A DNA stretch of 64,000 nt, from contig NC_047501.1 of the NCBI RefSeq assembly GCF_002079055.1, positions 310,001-374,000 of the forward strand. The letters are read 5' to 3'. This document shows positions 16,069-25,823 of the stretch, piece by piece (the first letter of the stretch is position 1; the number at the start of each line of letters is the position of its first letter). The DNA is from Saccharomyces paradoxus (lineage: Eukaryota > Ascomycota > Saccharomycetes > Saccharomycetales > Saccharomycetaceae). A program made the translations under genes and the position numbers. The notes under the pieces were generated by a model. That model did no database searches. It saw only the letters and a list, made by a program, of their open reading frames with translations, and was not told the origin of the DNA.

Positions 16069-18903
16069 TCAATAGTTGACTACGGGGAAATCTTCTTCAG
16101 GCACTTGACAGTTTTCATTTATAGAATGATCCACCCATTCAGGCGCAACGATCCTGGCTATCTTGGGTATAGTTTCGAAAGCTTTTATTTGCTCTTTTAT
16201 TTTTTCGTTTACCTCCTTTATGCAGTCTTTTCTCAAAATAGGGTCATTATATGGTATGATTATTAAGTTACAAAGAGACTGTTGATCTGTTATTTTTCCG
16301 CCAAACAACCTAATTTTCATTTCTAAAATCTCATCTTTCATACCGATTTTGCAACGCGGTATGTATACTATCCTGTTGGAGAACAAAAATAATGGAAACA
16401 ATTGGACTTCAGAATCTATCTCGACTTCCCCTGTCGGTGGTATACTTAGCTGTGATTTATACAATAACGACAGTTTAACTTCCGAAATATCATTTTCGAA
16501 ACTATCACCCAAACAGTCCACCCTTTTTTCAGCAACGGCTCTCAATTTTTGAGAGACGTTAAAGCAATAAATTGGCTCGATCAGAATGAGCTTTTTATAT
16601 GTCATACAATCGATCACCCAACTAGGGTGCAATATATCGTATCCTCGATCTATCAAAGCCTTGCATTCCGTGGTGGTTTTACAACTGATTAGACGAACGT
16701 TCCCAATGCAATGACGTTTTAAAACTACATTATATATCAGCTTACCACCATGTTTCACAATACTGTCTTCAAGTTCTCCTCGTGTAATTCTTACTCCAGT
16801 ATCTTTGGTAACGTAGTCGGAAAGAACATAAAAAAATAATCCGGCAAAGATGTTCGAAATTGGCTTTTGTTCCCTGTTTTGGTGAAAGTTGTCTGAAATT
16901 AGCACCCTCTTCCTCTTTTTGCGTACCAATCCAAGTTGAGACTTCTCCGCTTGATGGCTAGGATTAACTTTAGCCGCCCTATTTTCATATAAGTCGTCAA
17001 GTGTATAACAATCTGTCCACTCCTTGTCGTATCGTATTCTTTTACAATAGCCACCGTATAAAGTACAACTGGTAGCATACCTCTGCATGTTTGTTTCCGT
17101 GTTATCTAAAGACCGCGATTTTATTTCTAGAACAATAGATTCACTAGGGTCAATCCATTCGGTAGGTATTTTTGAACCAAACTCTAAAATGGAAGGGGGA
17201 ACGACGTCGGACGTTCTTTTCCAGTGTCCTCTTGTTTTGCGGTCGATCTCTTTGAATTCTTCTTGAGATATACCGTTGGCAATGGAACAAAATGAAAGAA
17301 TTTTTTTCACCTTTTTCCTTGAATTTTGGATGTTTTCTCCTTGATTTGAGTCATCTACGACTTCAGAGGAGTTTCCTTGGTCCTTTTTATACATTTCTTT
17401 TTCATCTAGCACAAGTAGCCCTAGCATAAAAGAATCTTTTTTTCCAGAGTCTCTACCTATTATTATTAAATCCAAATTCTCTCCAAATTCTTCCAAATAT
17501 TCAGGTTTCACCTTGATCCAGTTGTTGTTTCGACTGGCAACATTATAACTCGAATTATAATATTTCAAAATAACACCTTCCGAACCCAGTGAGATCGCAA
17601 CTTCCAAAGACTTTTTGATTGATTCTACACCATAACATCTTGATGATCGTACTATTTCTACCATATTCTTCAAAGGTGTTAAAATTCTGTTCAGATATTT
17701 CTTTCTTTGATGAAGAGGCAATGGTGTCAACGAGGTCCCATTAAGGTATAATAGATCGAACACCATATATAAGGGATGAAAATCAACGTTATTTATATTA
17801 TCAAAGGATAACGCTTCTTTCGCACTTCCTTTAACAAGACCGAACGGGAGAATTACTTGCCTCCTTGCATCAAACGTCACCATTTCACCATCCAAAACGC
17901 ATTCTTTAACACTATTTGTAAACTTCAAATGTTGCGATATAGTTCCTGATGATAAACTTGCTCCGTACAGATAAGTATAGTCGATACCTCGCCTACTAAA
18001 AAATTTTATGAATTTACCATAATTCATATAATGAACTTGAATTCGTTCTCCGTCCATTTTTTCTTCCACCAAGAAATCATCATGTAGTGTATGGCATATC
18101 TTTTCATATGGAAGGTTCACCTTTTTGGCCAATTGGGGAGCGAATGCAAAGCCAACTTTTATACTCAAATCATCATCCTTTAGACGAACTTTTGGGTCAT
18201 AGAGTTTTGAAGTTACTACCTTTAAATCGGATACTACGCTAAGGTAGTCTTGAGCATCAGGATGCCAGCAGTTTAGAAATTTATGCTCTTGACCTCTTAT
18301 TACTCTATTTTTAAGCACGATATCAAAGAAGTATTTTAACTCGACAAAACTCATATTCTCCAGACAATATAGAAAAGGATTTGACTTGACAAGATTCCTA
18401 AATCCTCGTCCGGAAGCGTTCCTGTCTTTACTTAATTCATCTAGATGGCCATTGACATCATCAATTGTAATCGCTTTTCCACTTGGTTCAGTCTTTCTTT
18501 TGGCAATTTCTTCCACAAGAAGAGAAGAAAGATTACTACCCTTACCTACGCGCTGTTTCCAATCCTTCAACCGCTGCTCTGTTGCAGAATTTTTTGACAA
18601 CTTCAAGTAAGAGCATATAGTTCTTATTAATACGTAATCCTTAATATTATAGATTCGTCTATCGCGGTAGGGAAGAGCGAGAACCAGTGCTGGATATACA
18701 TTATTTCCTACGGTTTTTCTCCACATCTCAACGAAATTCGAAATTATTTCATAGTACTTTAAAGATCTTGATTTACCAGTTCCAGTTGTCCCATCAAATT
18801 GAGCTTCATCTATTTTCACAAATAGCTCTTCACAAAGCCACTTGAAATCTGGGCTAGGCGCAAAGTTTTGGGGCTCGGGTATGGAACCTATTGCTGATAG
18901 CAT
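16069..18903 (-). CDS. DNL4: DNA ligase IV (non-homologous end joining)
   Basis: ATP-dependent DNA ligase that seals double-strand breaks in non-homologous end joining, with Lif1 (the XRCC4 homologue) and Ku. It is 944 residues, the S. cerevisiae length. An N-terminal alpha-helical DNA-binding domain (about 1-250) is followed by the nucleotidyltransferase core. Its adenylated Lys282 is in VEEKMDGERIQV (motif I, KxDG), with CVLDGEMV and GSEGVILKYYNSSY as later motifs and NNWIKVKPEYLEEFGENLDL as motif V. An OB-fold comes next. Two BRCT domains (about 680-780 and 845-944) flank the Lif1-binding linker. The ATG at 18903 is the first in frame. It is in tandem with TSR3 and converges on UTP23. Confidence 0.98.
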   Translation of the reverse strand: MLSAIGSIPEPQNFAPSPDFKWLCEELFVKIDEAQFDGTTGTGKSRSLKYYEIISNFVEMWRKTVGNNVYPALVLALPYRDRRIYNIKDYVLIRTICSYLKLSKNSATEQRLKDWKQRVGKGSNLSSLLVEEIAKRKTEPSGKAITIDDVNGHLDELSKDRNASGRGFRNLVKSNPFLYCLENMSFVELKYFFDIVLKNRVIRGQEHKFLNCWHPDAQDYLSVVSDLKVVTSKLYDPKVRLKDDDLSIKVGFAFAPQLAKKVNLPYEKICHTLHDDFLVEEKMDGERIQVHYMNYGKFIKFFSRRGIDYTYLYGASLSSGTISQHLKFTNSVKECVLDGEMVTFDARRQVILPFGLVKGSAKEALSFDNINNVDFHPLYMVFDLLYLNGTSLTPLPLHQRKKYLNRILTPLKNMVEIVRSSRCYGVESIKKSLEVAISLGSEGVILKYYNSSYNVASRNNNWIKVKPEYLEEFGENLDLIIIGRDSGKKDSFMLGLLVLDEKEMYKKDQGNSSEVVDDSNQGENIQNSRKKVKKILSFCSIANGISQEEFKEIDRKTRGHWKRTSDVVPPSILEFGSKIPTEWIDPSESIVLEIKSRSLDNTETNMQRYATSCTLYGGYCKRIRYDKEWTDCYTLDDLYENRAAKVNPSHQAEKSQLGLVRKKRKRVLISDNFHQNREQKPISNIFAGLFFYVLSDYVTKDTGVRITRGELEDSIVKHGGKLIYNVVLKRHCIGNVRLISCKTTTECKALIDRGYDILHPSWVIDCMTYKKLILIEPIYCFNVSQKLRAVAEKRVDCLGDSFENDISEVKLSLLYKSQLSIPPTGEVEIDSEVQLFPLFLFSNRIVYIPRCKIGMKDEILEMKIRLFGGKITDQQSLCNLIIIPYNDPILRKDCIKEVNEKIKEQIKAFETIPKIARIVAPEWVDHSINENCQVPEEDFPVVNY

Positions 18904-19159
18904 AGCTCAACAATTTGGCACCTTATCCCCTCTCTTTCGCGTTCTTATTTTTAATATTTACATTTCATAGCTAGATTTGTTCAAAGAAGAAAGAATAAAT
19001 ACAGTAACAAAAGGTAAAAAAAAAAGGGATCGAAAACAGCCTTAAAGCGGCGCTACTGGCGTCGTAATTTTAAACTCGATGATGCAAGTTTGATATCACA
19101 ACTTTACATGTAGAACGTACGTAGATACTAAACACAGCTTTCCACCTTTCAATCACCTA

Positions 19160-20107
19160 TCAAATTAAATTGCCCAAAGAGTCATAACTTACAGGCTCTT
19201 CATTCTCTTCTAAATCACTTTCTTCATCTTCTGATTCCTCAGATAGCGTTTCTCGACTCTTCAGGCTATCCCTAAGAGTAGCATTACCTAAAGAGTCATA
19301 TTCAATGCATTGGTTTTTGCCTTCCAATTCAGATTGTTCTTCGCTTTCTTCACTTTCTTCACTTTCTGATTCGTCAGATTGCAAACCGTTGCCTCTTCTA
19401 TTTATGTTACCCATCATCCATATATCCTCATCTTTAGTGTGGGATTTTCGTTCTTGGATTTCCCTTTCTAAATTCTGCAGCCATTCTTCCTCAGCCTTCT
19501 TTACGGAGGCGGCGTCAGTGCAGTGTTGGTAGATTTCAAGCAATTCTTTGTTTAATTCTAAAAATCCCATTCCCCACGAGAAATGCGACAGCAATTCACT
19601 GGCCCAATCCATTCTCCCAACAATAGCAAAACAAGCTGCTAATGCCTCAACACAATTGAGCCTCCATGGTCTCCCGTAATTGACTTGATTAGCGGCCACT
19701 AAATACGGCAGCAGCCTTTCATGCTTACCGCCTATTTTATTGAAAGGTACTTCTTCTAAGCGGGCCCAAGAACATTCAACTACTGAGGCACCGTGCTGTT
19801 CGACAATCCCTAGATCATCGGGACAAACAACGCCTTTGCCGTTCGGTGAAACGACAATACCTTGAAATTTTTGTCCCACTCTTAATGATTTAATTAAACC
19901 CAATCTTTCAAGTTTTTTACCACTGCATCTTTTTGGATCACAATGGTCAAAATCCCACATAGCGAGCTTAACAGGAAACTTCATCCCTTCTGAATTATCG
20001 TATTTCATTTCCATGCGCCTGTGGTTTTGCCTTGAACTGTGCCCATTGGCGCCTCTATGTGGTCTTCCATTTTTGGGTTCGTGCGTCTTGTTCTTACCTT
20101 TTCCCAT
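19160..20107 (-). CDS. TSR3: Tsr3, 18S rRNA aminocarboxypropyltransferase
   Basis: Cytoplasmic enzyme that transfers the aminocarboxypropyl group of S-adenosylmethionine to the hypermodified pseudouridine of 18S rRNA (m1acp3-psi at 1191 in yeast numbering), a late 40S maturation step. At 315 residues it is two longer than I recall for S. cerevisiae. The N-terminus is basic. The conserved core starts with KLAMWDFDHCDPKRCSGKKL and includes VVSPNGKGVVCPDDLGIVE, CSWARLEEVPF and PYLVAANQVNYGRPWRLNCV; it adopts a SPOUT-like fold. The C-terminal third is disordered and acidic, with two related YDSLGN motifs near residues 270 and 309. RRPE and PAC-like sites lie upstream, as expected for a ribosome-biogenesis gene. 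Confidence 0.97.
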   Translation of the reverse strand: MGKGKNKTHEPKNGRPHRGANGHSSRQNHRRMEMKYDNSEGMKFPVKLAMWDFDHCDPKRCSGKKLERLGLIKSLRVGQKFQGIVVSPNGKGVVCPDDLGIVEQHGASVVECSWARLEEVPFNKIGGKHERLLPYLVAANQVNYGRPWRLNCVEALAACFAIVGRMDWASELLSHFSWGMGFLELNKELLEIYQHCTDAASVKKAEEEWLQNLEREIQERKSHTKDEDIWMMGNINRRGNGLQSDESESEESEESEEQSELEGKNQCIEYDSLGNATLRDSLKSRETLSEESEDEESDLEENEEPVSYDSLGNLI

Positions 20108-20429
20108 TGTTCCCGCTAACTCAACCGTCTTATACTAGAAGGTCTATACAGATGTACACAAATGGCTTTTTGATAAAGTTTTACAAATAGACATTTACTA
20201 GTAAAAATTTTTTTACGTAGTTTCTCATCACATTATATTCCTTAGTCTTGTCCGAAAATCGACGATTTTACCCAAAAAAAAGAAAAGTCAACTGTGCAAT
20301 ATCTATTTAAGTATTTCGCAAGTGATCTCGAAGTAAAAATAAAGGTTGTGGTAACACTTATCCTAGATAAAGCTATAATTGTATCTACATAACATGTATT
20401 GAGCCAAAAAGCTTATTTACTCCAATCCA
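20108..20429. other. Spacer SGT2-TSR3
   Basis: A 322-bp spacer carrying the TSR3 promoter motifs and the SGT2 3' end. No gene is visible. Confidence 0.45.
20203..20231 (-). promoter_or_regulatory. RRPE and PAC-like elements before TSR3
   Basis: An AAAAATTTT-type RRPE at about 20203-20212 and CTCATCAC at 20224-20231, seven of eight bases of the reversed PAC motif, lie 96-124 bp upstream of the TSR3 ATG. The same motif pair occurs before UTP23. Confidence 0.45.
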
Positions 20430-21470
20430 CTATTGTTTGTTCTCATTGTCTGGTGCACCTTCTGTAGATGGGGTATCTGACCCGCCAAAAAGATTGCCTG
20501 CCATGTTTCTGAGCGCTGGATTACTCATTAAGTCAGACAAGTTTGGAGTTCCTCCACCCGAAGCAAAGCCTTCAGCCATTTGTCTGATACTCGGATCTTG
20601 CATCATTTTTTGAATATTTTGCATAGCACCTGGATTGCTCATCATTTTTTGCGCAGCTTGCATCAATTGTGGGTTGTTCATCAAACCTCCAAGACCACCA
20701 CCTAATAAAGAACCAAGATCTGGCAATCCGCCCACACCAGCGCCTTGACTAGCATTAGCATCAGCATCCCTCGACTGTTCTGGAACTGTTTTCTCCAGAT
20801 TCAAAGATTGTTCAACCTTCTTTTTGGCGCTTTCGTAGTCCCTTTTCATAGCTTCTGTTGCATTATCACCCTCAATATCAAGAACCTTTTTGTATGCTTC
20901 AAGGGCTTCTTCGGGCTTGCCTTGCGCATATTTAGCAAATCCCAATCTAGAGTAGCCTCTGAAGTAGGATGGGTCAATGGAAATTGCAGATTCAGCGTCT
21001 TTGACTGCTTCTTCATATTCTTTCAGGGATGAGTGAGCTGCTGCTCTATTGGCGTAATAGATAGCATTTGTTGGCAAAATTTTAATGGCTTCAGTATATT
21101 TATTAATCGCAAGTTCGTAATCCTTGTTAGCCATTGCCTTATTACCTTGCATTTTCAAGTCCTCAGCCTCGGCTTTAGTTTCAGCATCATCTTCCGGAAT
21201 GTTAACTTCGACATTCTCAGCATCGTCTTTCTTATTTGATTCTGAGGCTTTTGACGCAGAATTTAGCATATCAGTCAAGTTTTGACCCTTGAATTCGGAC
21301 CTTTCTAGAATGTCTGAGACAGCTTCTCTCTCAAAGCCAAAGGCTTCAGAGATACAGTCCATGGCAACATTTAAGGAATCGGCGCTATCTTCTGAAATTT
21401 CTTTCTTTTCCACGATAGAAGAAAAGTAGTTTACAATAAGGGCAGCAATTTCTTCTTTTGATGCAGACAT
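20430..21470 (-). CDS. SGT2: Sgt2, TPR cochaperone of the GET pathway
   Basis: Cytosolic cochaperone that captures newly made tail-anchored membrane proteins and hands them through Get4-Get5 to Get3. The 346-residue protein has three parts. The N-terminal helical domain (about 1-72) dimerises and binds the Get5 ubiquitin-like domain. A three-repeat TPR domain (about 102-215, with LKMQGNKAMANKDYELAINK and YSRLGFAKYAQGKPEEALEA) binds Hsp70, Hsp90 and Hsp104 tails. The C-terminal Gly/Met/Gln/Asn-rich domain (about 240-346) with repeated NP-motifs (MMSNPGAMQNIQKMM) binds the hydrophobic client. The frame extends eight codons upstream to a TTG-type start, but the ATG at 21470 (MSASKEEI) is the known start. 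Confidence 0.97.
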   Translation of the reverse strand: MSASKEEIAALIVNYFSSIVEKKEISEDSADSLNVAMDCISEAFGFEREAVSDILERSEFKGQNLTDMLNSASKASESNKKDDAENVEVNIPEDDAETKAEAEDLKMQGNKAMANKDYELAINKYTEAIKILPTNAIYYANRAAAHSSLKEYEEAVKDAESAISIDPSYFRGYSRLGFAKYAQGKPEEALEAYKKVLDIEGDNATEAMKRDYESAKKKVEQSLNLEKTVPEQSRDADANASQGAGVGGLPDLGSLLGGGLGGLMNNPQLMQAAQKMMSNPGAMQNIQKMMQDPSIRQMAEGFASGGGTPNLSDLMSNPALRNMAGNLFGGSDTPSTEGAPDNENKQ

Positions 21471-21792
21471 TGTACAGTAGATTTGTATTAACAAGATACC
21501 GTTTGATCAAGGGCTTCTATTCAGTAGTCCGATTATATCGCTCGAACTCATTTTATATGGTGGCAAAATTTGGGATTAAACTTAAGGCAATAAAACCTTC
21601 GCGGATCTTCCATTTTTTTCGATTGGAAAAATGGAAATACTTGAAAAAGTTTGGAAAAATACAAAAAAAGTTAAAATATACTGATTAAAGATGGAATGAC
21701 AATGAGGATAAAGGAAATATTATGTACCCATAACTCTTTAAAGTTGGGAATAAAAGACCTTTGCGTGGATTTGCAAAAGGTGTAAAAAAAAT

Positions 21793-21865
21793 CTTCCCCG
21801 CCAGGACTTGAACCTGGAATCTTCTGGTTCGTAGCCAGACGCCGTGACCATTGGGCCACGAGGAA
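21793..21865 (-). tRNA. tR(ACG)O: tRNA-Arg (anticodon ACG)
   Basis: A 73-nt tRNA gene on the minus strand without an intron. Acceptor arms TTCCTCG and CGGGGAA pair (one G-T), with G as discriminator. The anticodon stem TCTGG/CCAGA encloses the loop CTACGAA, giving anticodon ACG, which reads CGU, CGC and CGA. The internal promoters are visible: A box TGGCCCAATGG and B box GGTTCAAGTCC. Pol III transcription would end in the T run on that strand just after the gene (A run at 21785-21791). It lies between SGT2 and SLG1. Confidence 0.97.
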
Positions 21866-22760
21866 CAGATCTTGAATAGTCAATCAAAACCTACTTATAC
21901 ACCTACTAAAATGTTGCTCCTACTGCCTAATAGAACCCATCACTATTATTATTATACTCAAACCATCATGCCGGCGTGCGAAAACGAACAGCACTTTACT
22001 ACACGTATCGATGATTGCCGAGATAGTTACGTGCAATGATATACGCATTTATGTCGAACAGGAGAATTTCGTGACGATTTTTTGGATTCCATTTTTCGTA
22101 AAAGCAATAAAATCAGTATATAAAATGCACCAGGAGTTCTACTCGAAGACACAGGAATCCATAAAAGGGAGTCAATATCTCTACATGATATTATAGTTAT
22201 TTCTTTCTTCGCTTTTATACGTTACTATTCTCCTGATCCTGTTAAATTATCAATTCTTGCGCTTCAGCTTCACACACTAAATTAGAGAAAATATGAATAT
22301 GAATCTATTGGTCTCATGCTTTATGTCATCTTTTAACACCGTATTTGTAAATTTTCAGTAGAATGGTTAGTGATCACTGGAGATAGTTCACTATCAGCTT
22401 CATGGCAATTTGTGATTTTTGAAAAAGTATAGCTTTTTTAAGTGGTATTCATTTCAATAATTAACATGTTTAATGTTGTTAAATCTATGTAACTAAGTTA
22501 AGGGTTGGTATTCAAATATATCATAAAAAATTAATGAGAAGAAAAAAAAATAACTGATTTGATTTTGTAGTTCCTATTTAATGTTTCTTATTATCTTCAG
22601 CTCTCCAGTTTGAAATATATAAAGTTTCGAAAGGAACGTCATAATATAAAAAAGGGAAGATAATTTGGCTGAATGAAATTAGAAAAGGGAAAAATTAATG
22701 AGTAGGAACAAGACTTGTTTGGCAATAGTTTAAGAATATAATAATTTTTTATGGTTTTCT
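21866..22760. other. tRNA-Arg upstream region to SLG1
   Basis: About 900 bp. The first part (21866-22078) has no recognised feature; 22079-22405 is the delta LTR fossil; the rest is the AT-rich 3' region of SLG1. No host gene is visible. Confidence 0.5.
22079..22405 (-). mobile_element. Old solo delta LTR (Ty1/Ty2 type)
   Basis: About 330 bp resemble the reverse complement of a Ty1/Ty2 delta LTR, matched from memory. Landmarks in the right order are TTGGATTCCATT near 22083, GGAATCCATAAAAGGGA near 22153, CTGATCCTGTTAAATTATC near 22232 with CGCTTCAGCTTC after it, and CATCTTTTAACACCGTAT near 22327. It is clearly diverged and so old; the right-hand end is approximate. No internal Ty coding sequence remains. 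It lies about 215 bp upstream of the tRNA-Arg gene, within the usual Ty1 integration zone. Confidence 0.8.
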
Positions 22761-23873
22761 TCAATCAGCTTCGTCTGGATTGACCACCGTTAGAACGTTG
22801 TTTTTCCCTCCTGGTCCGCCATTTATGAATGTTCCATTACTTATTCTCCTTGAGTCATCGAAAGGATTGATATCGGTTTGCCCATTGGCATGCTCCTCTT
22901 CAAAGCTTCCTGTAGAGGGCCCGTGATTAGATGAAAAGGAAGAGGCGTATAGCTTATCAGGGTACTCAACTGGTTTTATCGCCTCTTGGTATTCCTTTTC
23001 CATCCTATCTTGTTCCCGTTTCATATTGATGTGTCTAACAATCAACAAGATACAAAGAGCAATCGCTATAGCTCCAACCACACCACCTACAACACCACCG
23101 ACAATTGCCCCAACATTTGCCTTCTTTTTATGTGTTTTACTTCCGCTTGCAGAGTCAGATCCAGCTGTACCTGTGGCCGATCCTGAATTTTGTGCACTTG
23201 TCGTGATGGTGTTCGTAACAAAAATCGTGGAACCGCCTTCAGTATGAAAAGCAGTAGAATAAATTATGGAAGTGGCATCTTGTGATTGAGAGCTAATGCT
23301 ACTCGTTGTCAAAGTATTTGAGGTTAACGAGCTTTCTGATGATAAGGTGCTCGAGCTCTGTGACGTTGAAACAGAAGCAGCTGCTTGAGTTGACTCAGAA
23401 GAAGTCTCTAGTGTAGAGGAAGATGCCATTGATGATGTGGTTGATGATATGGTTGATGCTGTGGAGGAGGTTGTTGAGGAAGTTGCAGAAGTAGTTCCCA
23501 TACTTGAATCAGAGCTGCTTATGCTATTGCTATTTGTGTCAGAATCAAGTTGGTACACAGAATAAGAATCTGCACCACCACACATTTCACTACTGTAACC
23601 ATAGCAATACGCGTTACATGAAGAGGAAGTAGATTCCGAATCAGAGGGGTTAGTATTACCACAATAACATTCCGAATGATTATAGAGGGCAAAATAGCTT
23701 GCGCCTTTTTCGTTACACTCACTGTTACAGTGTGAACTCGATTGCCAGCTATATGAATCAGCTTTAGAAAAGTCAGAGGGTAATGAGCTAAAACAATTCA
23801 CGAACGTATAGGCGCTCGCTTGCGATAAAATGGACAATAAAGCCAGAAGCAAACTTGTTTTGTTCGATCTCAT
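22761..23873 (-). CDS. SLG1: Slg1/Wsc1, cell-wall stress sensor
   Basis: Plasma-membrane sensor that detects wall stress and activates Rho1 through Rom2, switching on the Pkc1 cell-integrity MAP-kinase path. The 370-residue protein has a signal peptide (1-21), a cysteine-rich WSC domain (about 22-108, eight cysteines, with YVNCF-like start YTFVNCF and CYCGNTN), and a long Ser/Thr-rich mannosylated rod (about 115-240). One transmembrane helix follows (GAIVGGVVGGVVGAIAIALC), then a cytoplasmic tail ending DINPFDDSRRISNG and NPDEAD, the Rom2-interaction region. The Ser/Thr rod is about eight residues shorter than I recall in S. cerevisiae (378). The ATG at 23873 starts the signal peptide; the frame runs 14 codons further up. 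Divergent to TIR4. Confidence 0.96.
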   Translation of the reverse strand: MRSNKTSLLLALLSILSQASAYTFVNCFSSLPSDFSKADSYSWQSSSHCNSECNEKGASYFALYNHSECYCGNTNPSDSESTSSSCNAYCYGYSSEMCGGADSYSVYQLDSDTNSNSISSSDSSMGTTSATSSTTSSTASTISSTTSSMASSSTLETSSESTQAAASVSTSQSSSTLSSESSLTSNTLTTSSISSQSQDATSIIYSTAFHTEGGSTIFVTNTITTSAQNSGSATGTAGSDSASGSKTHKKKANVGAIVGGVVGGVVGAIAIALCILLIVRHINMKREQDRMEKEYQEAIKPVEYPDKLYASSFSSNHGPSTGSFEEEHANGQTDINPFDDSRRISNGTFINGGPGGKNNVLTVVNPDEAD

Positions 23874-25083
23874 TTTGTAAATAGAATTTTTTATCCTGAA
23901 TACTATATCAGCCAACGTGCTATCCTGAATGAGTGTAATGCAAATACTTTTTTCTCTTCTTGATTATCTCTCTTTTTCTCCCTCCCTATTAAAAATTTTA
24001 TGGACAACGAGGAACTTCTTTCTTGTTTTCTTGAGTACCTGTTAAGCAATGACAATATCAATACGAGATATCCTGTAATGTTAGTGCCAGGTCGAGTTTA
24101 CTGTGTTTGCCCAAGAGAACTACACTGCGCTAAATTCTTCCATATGAGGTTATGATACGCCAAACACTTTTATTTTTCCTCTCCGTTTCCCTCGCTTTCG
24201 CTTCGAAAATTACATTATTTTTCTTCACGATGCAGCGTTATTTCCATTTTCAGAAAGGAAAGGCGGAGAAAAATTTTCTTTGAGAAAAATCTACAAATGT
24301 AATTAAATATATTACTAATCGTTTGATATAGAGCGCCAAAGTTGCAGCTGTTTCACCCATGTAAATATCAAAATTGCGTAATAAACACTACTGTGTAAAT
24401 GTCTTGCTTTCAACATATATAACGGACAATAGGGCTGATAAGATAATAAGCGAGGGGGAGAGAGTAAGTAATACTATCATACGGATTAACACCGGTACCG
24501 GGTGCATTGTTTTCATGTCCTTGGAGCCGCTAAGAGGAGGCAGGCAAGATAGGTTTTTAGTAATGTCTTCGCAGAAGGCAAAGTTGAGTGCCGATGATCT
24601 TTCCTTCGAGACAACATGTAAAAAAAATGCACATCATCAAATTCTTATGTAAACATAAGCCAAGAAGAGATACGAGGGCGATTCCTGGTCTGCTACATCA
24701 GGAGGACAGCTTGAAAGGCTTTTATATATGCTATCATTTTGCCGAACACTGCCAAACGGTTTAGTGTAAGAGTAAGTGTTCGAGCAGCAACGATTTTACA
24801 TCAGCCTAGCAGGTCGTTGTATCGTAAAAGGCATAATAAAGTTCTTTGAAGGAGATTGTATATGAGTACGCTAAAACTCAAACCTAAGAAAACAAACAAG
24901 TGCACGCAAGAACAATGCTACGGCTAAATCCTCAAATGGAGACAATGTGGTTATTTATGCCTCATATTTTTGCTTTTTATATGTTCTTCATTCATACGGC
25001 GTACAAATTATCCCCTGACGAACAGGGTGCTATCCTCTAAAAGGATCTTTCAAGCTGTAAACGCGGTGTACCGAAAAGGTCCT

Positions 25084-25091
25084 CTGAACGA
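25084..25091 (-). promoter_or_regulatory. AR1 anaerobic response site (TIR4 promoter)
   Basis: CTGAACGA on the plus strand is the exact reverse complement of the AR1 consensus TCGTTYAG, bound by the anaerobic and sterol-responsive activators Upc2 and Mox4-type factors at DAN/TIR genes. It lies 733 bp before the TIR4 ATG. A near match, TCGTTTAA, is at 25197-25204. Confidence 0.45.
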
Positions 25092-25697
25092 ACTATATTT
25101 ATGCTTTTGTTAGCCAAACGGGTGTTGATAAGGAACTGTGAAAAAAGAGGACAATATATGGGGTTCACGGTTTCCCAGATTCGTGTGTGTAATAATTCGT
25201 TTAAGGCGGACGACAGACACTCCAGGGGATTTAAAGATCGGAATAGGCATATACACCACGCAAGGAAGACAAAAAGTTGTTACCGGACCCAGTTCGTACG
25301 GGGGAACCAAGGCCGCCTAGTGCCCATTTACGAATTGGCATAATTGAATTGCGACTTCTAAACTTAACCGTACTTTCACAGTTGATGTTATCCGAAGAAA
25401 ACCCTGAAGATACAACAATGGCAACCAAAGGCAACTTTAAAAGGCAAACGAAGTACTTTTCAACAATAGCCTGCACTAAAACTCGCGAAGAGGCGCGACG
25501 CTGCGCGCGAATTATTAGTAAACATCTCGTAACAACCCATCTGCCACTCTTAGAAGGAATGGAAATTTTAAAAAAAATGACGGAAAATAGTGGAAAAGAA
25601 TTCCTAAACGATGCATTCTGGCAAGCAAGATAGTCAAAAAGGGAAGATGCAAATTCTTTGTTTTCCACACAATAAGATATAATTCCAGGCTTCCGAG

Positions 25698-25705
25698 TAT
25701 AAAAA
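25698..25705 (+). promoter_or_regulatory. TATA box of TIR4
   Basis: TATAAAAA lies 119 bp upstream of the TIR4 ATG, followed by a CT-rich segment typical of strongly regulated yeast promoters. Confidence 0.7.
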
Positions 25706-25823
25706 GGGAAGGATCGCTAGGACAGATCACTCTTTAGCTAGTCTACTTATCTCGTTCTTTACTCTTGCTTCAAAAGACACCAGCAAAAAACCCTTTCACT
25801 CGCTTACCAATACCATAACAAAC

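Larger units (their letters stand above)
23874..25823. other. Long divergent promoter region SLG1/TIR4
   Basis: A 1.95-kb non-coding region, long for yeast. Overlapping frames at 24374-24652 (+), 25110-25310 (-), 25231-25668 (-) and 25277-25633 (+) all begin at TTG or GTG rather than ATG and overlap one another, so none is called. From memory S. cerevisiae has dubious or uncharacterised small ORFs annotated here. Two Upc2/Mox4-type sites and the TIR4 TATA box are entered separately. Confidence 0.5.

Noticed and set aside
21458-22196. Several 60-76-codon plus-strand frames around the tRNA-Arg and delta region
   Set aside because: They run through a tRNA gene, its flank or the LTR fossil and do not look like proteins.
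24374-24652. 92-codon plus-strand frame between SLG1 and TIR4
   Set aside because: Begins at TTG; the first ATG leaves about 45 codons with no recognised feature.
25231-25668. 145-codon minus-strand frame in the TIR4 promoter, with overlapping plus-strand frame 25277-25633
   Set aside because: Both begin at non-ATG codons (GTG and TTG) and overlap each other; they cover the promoter region and have no recognisable features.
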